19,416 nucleotides of DNA, from NCBI GenBank assembly GCA_004557545.1, contig SFGV01000035.1, positions 1-19,416 on the forward strand. The letters are read 5' to 3'. Positions 14,982-19,416 of the stretch are shown here, piece by piece (positions within the stretch are counted from its first letter, which is position 1; every line of letters begins with the position of its first letter). Position numbers and translations under genes: made by a program. The notes below the pieces were generated by a model that made no database searches, was not told where the DNA came from, and was given only the letters and a program-made list of their open reading frames with translations. Source of the DNA: Succinatimonas hippei. Its GTDB lineage: Bacteria > Pseudomonadota > Gammaproteobacteria > Enterobacterales > Succinivibrionaceae.

Positions 14982-15265
14982 ACCAGAGCCTCCCTCAGCA
15001 TGCGGTCGATGAAGGCGTCAACCGCGGCGAAGCTGTCAGCCCAGCCGGCAACCGCGCCGGACGCTGTAAGGCGTTCAAGCTCGCGCACCTGACCGGGACG
15101 CGGTTTCCTGCCCGGCGCCTTGGTCTCAAGGTAACCGTGGCGGTCATGCAGCAGGATGAGCCAGTCAGGGGCATCCCTGCGGCCCTCCCAATGCTGTTTG
15201 CGGCACTCTCCGCCCATAGCCTTCACCTTCTTCTTCATGTAATTCACGATGTCTGCTTCAAGCAT
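14978..15265 (-). CDS. VRR-NUC domain nuclease
   Basis: A small nuclease of 95 residues of the PD-(D/E)XK superfamily (VRR-NUC, PF08774), which cuts DNA branch structures in relatives. LEADIVNYMKKKVKAMGG contains the N-terminal Glu3 helix. RDAPDWLIL gives the metal-binding Asp34 and YLETKAPG the Glu47-x-Lys49 pair, followed by PRPGQVRELERL. The ATG at 15265 shares bases with the upstream stop (TGATG), with AGGAAAG 5 nt before it; the longer start at 15295 is less likely. The gene sits between polymerase and helicase as in many temperate phages. Confidence 0.87.
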   Translation of the reverse strand: MLEADIVNYMKKKVKAMGGECRKQHWEGRRDAPDWLILLHDRHGYLETKAPGRKPRPGQVRELERLTASGAVAGWADSFAAVDAFIDRMLREALV

Positions 15266-15999
15266 CAGTCTTTCCTGTAGCTGTGCGCTTCCCATCCGGC
15301 CGCGGCAAGCGGCAGATCGGGCGCCCAGCGGGGCGGCTGCGCCATAAGCGCGGCCAGTTCTTTGGAGTTCTTGTTTAAGGGCGCTTCGGTGATGTATTTG
15401 TCATGCACGGAGAACACGATCTCAAAGCCCGCGGCCTCAATGCGCGGCATGGCTTCTGCCAGTACGTCATACGCCGCCGCCTGAGTGATGTTCTCAGCGA
15501 GCTTGCCGCCATGGGTCTGAACCCGGGCAAAGCCCGAGCCCTGCTTCTCAAGGTAGGAGAAGGTGCGCGAGGCGCTGTCAAACTGAAAACCCGGATAGCT
15601 GATAAAGCGGCCTGATGGCAGGCGGATCAGCAGCCACGGATAGTCTTTGCGCTTGCCCATGTCATGAGCAGGGCTGAGATAGCTGATCTCAACATGGCCG
15701 ACCCGGCGCTTGACGCCCTCGGTGCCTACGACAAAGCTCACGGCTTCCTCGAGGTCTTTCCAGAACTTCACGATGCACGGCTGAGCCTTGCGCCACTTGT
15801 CCTTGATGGCGTTGACCGCCGTGAACGTGCCCAGAGGCAGTCCGCAAAGCAGGCCGTGCTCATCAAACCATTCAGCGGCGTTCTCAGCGGCAACCAGTTC
15901 ATCCTCACTCAGCGTCTTGCGAACATGCTCGGCAAGCTCATCGAGATCGAGGTGGTAGATCGCCGCGAAGTTCTTGAACCCGGCAACGCCGCCGCGGTA
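15265..15999 (-). pseudogene. Phage family A DNA polymerase, C-terminal fragment
   Basis: The minus-strand frame runs from about 15999 to a stop at 15265, about 244 codons. YRGGVAGFKNFAAIYHLDLDEL matches the region of the O-helix end (the family has GYxGGVGAF) in two pieces. Further on are LPSGRFISYPG, THGGKLAENITQAAAYDVL and the palm motif C at VHDK. The usual length is about 640-700 residues, so the 3'-5' exonuclease domain and the first part of the polymerase domain are missing. Likeness stops at the tyrosine codon at 15997-15999, where a + strand tail gene begins. No start codon with a ribosome site lies in the fragment. The family has VHDE at motif C; here the codon 15397-15399 gives Lys, which would destroy a catalytic carboxylate. 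Confidence 0.82.
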
Positions 16000-16002
16000 G
16001 GT

Positions 16003-16704
16003 CTGCTTTATTACTACTGGGACAATGTGGCGCCTTATTTCAATCGTCTGAAAGATGCCTTGATAGGGACATTCAGTGATCTTTGGTCAAAGTTCAAGGC
16101 AATCTGGGATGACCTCTGTGCCTTAGCGTCAGCTTTTTTCTCAGGTGACTGGGGAGAATTCGCGCAAAGACTGGGTAGCTTATTCTCTGACGCATTGAGC
16201 GCGCTTAAGAGCGTTTTCTTTTTGCCTTTCACTCTGCTGTGGGACGGCTTCAAGTCAGCGTTTCCACAGGCGGCTGAGAGCATTAAGAGCGCTTTTGAGA
16301 ACATCAAAGCGTACTTTGCCGACGCGGTTGCAGGCATTAAGAGCGCTATCACGCCATTGATTGACTTTTTCGCGGGGTTATGGGGAGCTATAAAGTCAGC
16401 TTTCTTTGACAATTTCATAAAAGCCATGGACGGTGTGAGAAATGCCGCCTCGTGGGTAGGTGACAAATTCAGCGGCGCTATCAGTGGGGTTAAGAGTTTC
16501 TTTGGTAGCTCTGATGAGAGTGCCCCAAAGAATGTATCTGCCCTGCCTGCCCCTGTAAGTCAGGGGATAACGTCTGCCAATCCTCAGGGCAAGATTGAGG
16601 TTTTAGTAAGGACCGATGAAGGCGCTAAGGCTGAAGTAGTTGATCAGCATTCTAATCCGGGGCTTACTTTAAGCCCACAAACTGAAAACGGGAGACTTAG
16701 ATAA
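16003..16704 (+). pseudogene. Phage tail tape-measure protein, C-terminal fragment
   Basis: The fragment encodes about 233 residues of a long helical protein. YYYWDNVAPYFNRLKD and LWSKFKAIWDDL are the repeated aromatic helices typical of Mu-like tape measures; further repeats of the form IKSAF/FKSAF follow at about 16255-16410. WVGDKFSGAISGVKSFFG ends the helical part and a hydrophilic tail closes the gene. Tape measures are usually over 600 residues, so most of the N-terminal part is lost. The frame is open further upstream to 15664, but that part is only the antisense of the polymerase. It is followed directly by the circularisation gene, in the usual Mu-like order. Confidence 0.75.
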
Positions 16705-17946
16705 ATGGCTCTGTTTTCCTCAAGATTACGCAAAGCGTCATATGACGGTGTGAGCTTTGAGGTTTCATCCTCTGAAGTCTCATTTGGACGCCGTACGGTC
16801 ACGCATGAATACCCACAGCGTGACACGCCATACACCGAGGATTTAGGAAGGCTTAAGCGCACATTTCAGATCACCGGCTTTGTCATAGGCGATGATTACA
16901 TCGCTCACGCCAAAAGGCTGATGGAGCGTCTTGAGAGCGGTGGCGGCGAGGCTAAAAAGCTTGTCCACCCCTGGCTCGGAACGCTTAAGGTCTATGTCAT
17001 CGATACTCCCAAGGTGTCATGGGACGCTCAAAAGCGTGTCTGCACATTTCAGTTATCGTTCGTTGAATCAGGCGAGCTTGAAAACCCGTCCGCTTCACAA
17101 TCATGGGGAGCCAAACTGCGCTCATCCGTGGATGCTTGGGCGGATTCACTTTCAGAATCTCTTGGTACAACATGGAAACAGATTGATGATCTCACCGAGT
17201 TCACCGATGAGATAGCCTCAGGGCAGTTCATGGATATTCTGGGCTGTCTCGGTGATTGCAAGTTTGTCAAATTCTTTGATCTGGGAAACTCAATTCTAAA
17301 TCTGACAACTACCGCCGCCGCGGCTTTGTCATCAGGCGCCGAAGGGTTTACCAAAGCACTGTTCAGGGCTCTGGGCGTAGGCGGCTTTACATCATCTTAT
17401 GTTGACTGGGGCAGAGCGTCTGACAGCGTAAAGGCGGTGGTAAACGACAAACGTATTAAGGCTGACAATACGGCGATTACCGTATGGAACACCAATAAAA
17501 AAGACTTGGAGACCCGCAAAACGCAACTTGCCACCTCGGTAAAAGAGCAGGTGCGCAATGTGCTGTTAATTCAGATGGCAGGATGCGCGTCCATGATTGG
17601 AACGTCGATGGACACCAGCGCCGCGTCACGCTCTGATGAAGAGGTGCTCAAACTACGCAATGACATGCTTGAAGCGCTTGAAAATGAAATGTTGTATCTT
17701 GAGCATGATCCAACGTTCCGCTATGAGTATGTCGAAGACTGCTATCACTGCCTCTACCGCTATCTTACCGATGAGGTGATGCAGGGCTCAAATGACATAA
17801 CCGTCACACCTTCGGAGAATGAGCCCGCCGTAGTAGTGGCGTACAACGCCACTGGGGATGCCTCCAAGGTCGAGGAGCTTGTATACCGTAACCGCATTCC
17901 TTTCCCGCTCTTCCTTGAGAAAAAGTCGCTTAAGATATCGGGCTAA
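16705..17946 (+). CDS. Mu-like phage DNA circularisation / tail protein N
   Basis: A tail/baseplate assembly protein of 413 residues. The N-terminal domain (about 5-95, PF07157) has SYDGVSFEVSSSEVSFGRR, the phrase HEYPQRDTPYTEDLGR and FQITGFVIGDDY, all typical of the Mu gp43 (N) family. A middle helical region and a C-terminal part with the YHCLYRYL segment follow. Despite the name, relatives are components of the myovirus tail. GGGAGA lies just upstream and the ATG follows the tape-measure stop with no gap. Length is near the family norm, so it appears complete. Confidence 0.87.
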   Translation: MALFSSRLRKASYDGVSFEVSSSEVSFGRRTVTHEYPQRDTPYTEDLGRLKRTFQITGFVIGDDYIAHAKRLMERLESGGGEAKKLVHPWLGTLKVYVIDTPKVSWDAQKRVCTFQLSFVESGELENPSASQSWGAKLRSSVDAWADSLSESLGTTWKQIDDLTEFTDEIASGQFMDILGCLGDCKFVKFFDLGNSILNLTTTAAAALSSGAEGFTKALFRALGVGGFTSSYVDWGRASDSVKAVVNDKRIKADNTAITVWNTNKKDLETRKTQLATSVKEQVRNVLLIQMAGCASMIGTSMDTSAASRSDEEVLKLRNDMLEALENEMLYLEHDPTFRYEYVEDCYHCLYRYLTDEVMQGSNDITVTPSENEPAVVVAYNATGDASKVEELVYRNRIPFPLFLEKKSLKISG

Positions 17947-17975
17947 TTTACGGCTAAGGCTTTTAATCCTATACT
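17947..17975 (+). promoter_or_regulatory. Promoter of the small secreted moron gene
   Basis: TTTACG (17947-17952, four of six) and TATACT (17970-17975, five of six) are 17 nt apart, immediately after the stop of the circularisation gene. A private promoter inside a tail operon fits a moron that is expressed from the prophage. Confidence 0.5.
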
Positions 17976-17999
17976 TCAAGACAAAGAGGTATTTTGCCT

Positions 18000-18311
18000 A
18001 TGAAGTATTTGATGATCGCAATTCTAGCTGTATTACTGGCAAGCCCTGTGTATGCGGAACTACTCACGGAGAAAGAGGCCTTAGCTCAAATGCAGTCTGA
18101 AATGGATGAATTTTATCGTAATCCACCACTGAAACTTTCCGCAGAGGAGCGGCGTAAACGGGATTTGCAACATTCCATAGAAGAAAATAGCGTGCCTAAG
18201 AACTTCTACAACGGTAGTGGTAGCTATGTTTCAGATCGCGACGTATACATAGACGGCAAGCTCTATCACTGCGTTCAATACCAATTTAACACCCAGTGTC
18301 ATATTGATTAA
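18000..18311 (+). CDS. Small secreted protein of unknown function (phage moron)
   Basis: A precursor of 103 residues. A clear signal peptide (1-19) ends with SPVYA, giving a mature periplasmic or exported protein of about 84 residues. There is no lipobox. The mature part begins with a charged helix (LTEKEALAQMQSEMDEF) and ends with a compact strand-rich segment, DVYIDGKLYHCVQYQFNTQC, whose two cysteines could form a disulfide. AAGAGG (17984-17989) is 10 nt before the ATG at 18000; a TTG at 17994 is closer but would add residues before the signal peptide. Own promoter, own terminator and lower G+C than its neighbours mark it as a moron. Superinfection exclusion or envelope modification is possible, but nothing in the sequence proves a function. 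Confidence 0.72.
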   Translation: MKYLMIAILAVLLASPVYAELLTEKEALAQMQSEMDEFYRNPPLKLSAEERRKRDLQHSIEENSVPKNFYNGSGSYVSDRDVYIDGKLYHCVQYQFNTQCHID

Positions 18312-18317
18312 AAGGAG

Positions 18318-18341
18318 AGCACTCGAAAGAGTGCTTTTTTT
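18318..18341 (+). terminator. Terminator of the moron, touching the next start codon
   Basis: AGCACTC / GAGTGCT (7 bp) with a GAAA loop at 18318-18335, then six T (seven counting the stem end). The T run ends at 18341 and the next ATG starts at 18342. Confidence 0.85.
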
Positions 18342-18998
18342 ATGTCCGATGAAAATAAAGTACGCATCATTGTGAACGGATCTGCTTCCGAGTATGAGCA
18401 CTGGACAGATGTGAGCATCACGTCAGAACTCAACACTCTGGCGCGCTCATTTCAGGTGGGAACTACCACCAAACTGCCGCAGTCATCAAAGCTTATAAGC
18501 TCATTTGAGCTAGGTGATGAGGTGCAGGTTTATATAGGTGGTGATCTGGTACTCACAGGCTATGTGGACGCCCTGCCCATAAGCTATAACGCTACCAGCG
18601 TGGTAGCCGCTATCACGGGAAGATCACGCACCGAGGACTTGATTGACTGCTCACCAGCGTGGAACGGCTATGACTTCTCAGCCACTGTTAATTCTGCCAA
18701 ATGGAGTGCCACCCGTTCACCCGGGACCTTTGTAGACCATGTGATCACCAAAGCGGCGCTACAGTTCATCAACCTGCCACTAAAACAGGCGGTAGCTCAG
18801 CTCATTGCCCCTTATGGTATTCACCTTATATGTGAGCCTGACAATGATACGGTAAACAGCAAAGTAAACTACACCGTAAGGGATGACGCACCAATTCTCA
18901 AGGTTGTCATGGAACCTGTAACCATTGTAGCCGTAGAACTAAGCGGATGTTGCGGAATCGCAAAGGATAACTCACTGTCCTTCAAACAATGGTGCTGA
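18342..18998 (+). pseudogene. Mu P-like baseplate/tail protein, probably 3'-truncated
   Basis: The gene encodes the N-terminal part of a Mu gp44 (P)-like baseplate protein. VRIIVNGSASEYEHWTDV, SITSELNTLARSFQV, then FELGDEVQVYIGGDLVLTGYVD and ITGRSRTEDLIDCS follow the family pattern. The likeness lasts to about NYTVRDDAPI (18865-18897). The following 30 residues, with three cysteines, do not look like the family and end at 18998; relatives have about 340-360 residues against 218 here. The order tape measure, N, P is that of Mu. AAAGGAG (18311-18317) is its only visible ribosome site and is separated from the ATG by the moron terminator hairpin. Confidence 0.7.
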
Positions 18999-19012
18999 TC
19001 CGTGTACTGCCT

Positions 19013-19416
19013 TTAAGCCTTCCTGTATTTCTGGTTCTTGTCTTTTGGGTTTTCCGGATTTGACATTAATAAAAAGCCTCTGCTCACGAGATCCGTGATA
19101 TATCGCTTTATATTTTTGGATTGATAGCCTATACGCAGATGCTCCAATATTTCACGGCTTGTCCTTGGTACCGAGCAAAAAGCGATAACATCAATTTCCT
19201 TTAAAGACAATTGTTGGCGTTCATTCTGACTGTTACTTTGACTGTTACTTTGACTGTTACTCAGGTCGCAATCATTGATATTAAGCACTTTTTGACTGTT
19301 ACTTTCAGGAGTAGTGAGTGGAGATTTGCGATACAGCGTAACAATAAACTCCTGCCTGCCTTCATCATTAAAAAAAACGATATTATTATCATCTTGCAAA
19401 GCTCTGACGACACCAC
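19013..19416 (-). CDS. RecG-like / AlbA_2-domain putative transcriptional regulator, 3' part
   Basis: The minus-strand frame is open to the window edge, so the gene starts outside; the first residues seen are GVVRALQDDNNIVFFNDEG. This matches the C-terminal end of the HATPase_c_4/AlbA_2 putative DNA-binding proteins often named ATP-dependent helicase RecG-related. The winged-helix end has VPRTSREILEHLRIG, KRYITDLVSRGFLLM and the final NPENPKDKNQKY, typical of this family. A short linker of Ser-Asn-Ser-Gln repeats precedes it. The stop lies 14 nt from the opposing baseplate gene stop. Lower G+C than the phage genes. It may be flanking chromosome or another accessory gene. Confidence 0.7.
   Translation of the reverse strand, partial: GVVRALQDDNNIVFFNDEGRQEFIVTLYRKSPLTTPESNSQKVLNINDCDLSNSQSNSQSNSQNERQQLSLKEIDVIAFCSVPRTSREILEHLRIGYQSKNIKRYITDLVSRGFLLMSNPENPKDKNQKYRKA
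19227..19262 (-). repeat. Three 12-bp tandem repeats coding for Ser-Asn-Ser-Gln units
   Basis: On the + strand TGACTGTTACTT is repeated at 19227, 19239 and 19251 (last unit ends TC). A fourth exact copy stands apart at 19293-19304. In the protein this gives an SNSQ linker between the ATPase-like core and the winged helix. A 12-bp unit keeps the frame, so copy number could vary without breaking the gene. Confidence 0.85.

Noticed and set aside
15664..16002. N-terminal half of a long + strand open frame before the tape-measure fragment
   Set aside because: This part is exactly antisense to the conserved polymerase fragment, so it is a chance frame; only the part from about 16003 resembles a phage protein.
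17190..17199. GATCTCACCG, 10 bases identical to the tRNA-Ser 3' end, as attR
   Set aside because: It lies inside the intact circularisation gene, coding for a normal stretch of protein, and the rest of the tRNA end is missing.
1..19416. CRISPR arrays, insertion sequences, rRNA
   Set aside because: No regularly spaced repeats of suitable length, transposase-like protein or rRNA sequence was seen on either strand.

Overview
The window looks like gammaproteobacterial chromosome with mobile DNA. Support: a DAACS-type SstT symporter end, a tRNA-Ser(GGA) very close to the enterobacterial form with an encoded CCA end, strong AGGAG-type ribosome sites, and Mu/lambda-like phage genes. A gut anaerobe such as a Succinivibrionaceae member would fit the style of the proteins, but that is only a guess.

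Region 1 (1-564) is the 3' end of sstT on the + strand, closed by a clean terminator. About 50 nt are missing near the end of the gene, so its last residues are out of frame.

Region 2 (855-9935) is one tightly overlapping operon of ten genes in the order of the IncP (RP4) mating-pair-formation cluster: trbB-C-D-E-F-G-H-I-J-L. TrbB and TrbE are the ATPases, TrbC the pilin, TrbD and TrbL inner-membrane parts, TrbF/TrbI/TrbG/TrbH the envelope-spanning core, and TrbJ a periplasmic VirB5-like protein. The window holds no relaxase, coupling protein, pilin-cyclising peptidase or entry-exclusion gene. TrbC predicts a 78-residue core with RP4-like processing sites at both ends. TrbL is shorter than in RP4.

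Region 3 (about 9940-10990) holds a RibD C-terminal/DHFR-like reductase with its own promoter, then tRNA-Ser(GGA).

Region 4 (11058-18998) is a degraded prophage or composite phage remnant starting at the tRNA 3' end. In order: four 11-bp direct repeats, a complete P4-type tyrosine integrase, and a MazF/PemK-like toxin fused to it by a GTGA overlap. A structured, possibly transcribed stretch and a pair of converging terminators follow. Next comes a minus-strand replication module: DNA polymerase A fragment, VRR-NUC nuclease, SNF2-type helicase, two small unknown genes and an AlpA-like regulator. Near 16000 the polymerase is cut off and joined to the 3' part of a + strand tail tape-measure gene, followed by a Mu-like DNA circularisation protein. 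Then come a small secreted moron with its own promoter and terminator, and a Mu P-like baseplate gene that loses its family likeness near its 3' end. Base composition and gene direction change at the 16000 junction, which therefore joins two phage modules by deletion/recombination or by misassembly.

Region 5 (19013-19416) is the minus-strand 3' end of a RecG-like/AlbA_2-type regulator that runs off the window.

Points most worth a second look: the solitary Trb secretion system with its predicted circular pilin, the integrase-coupled orphan toxin with a structured RNA candidate behind it, the moron whose terminator touches the next start codon, and the back-to-back gene truncation at 16000.
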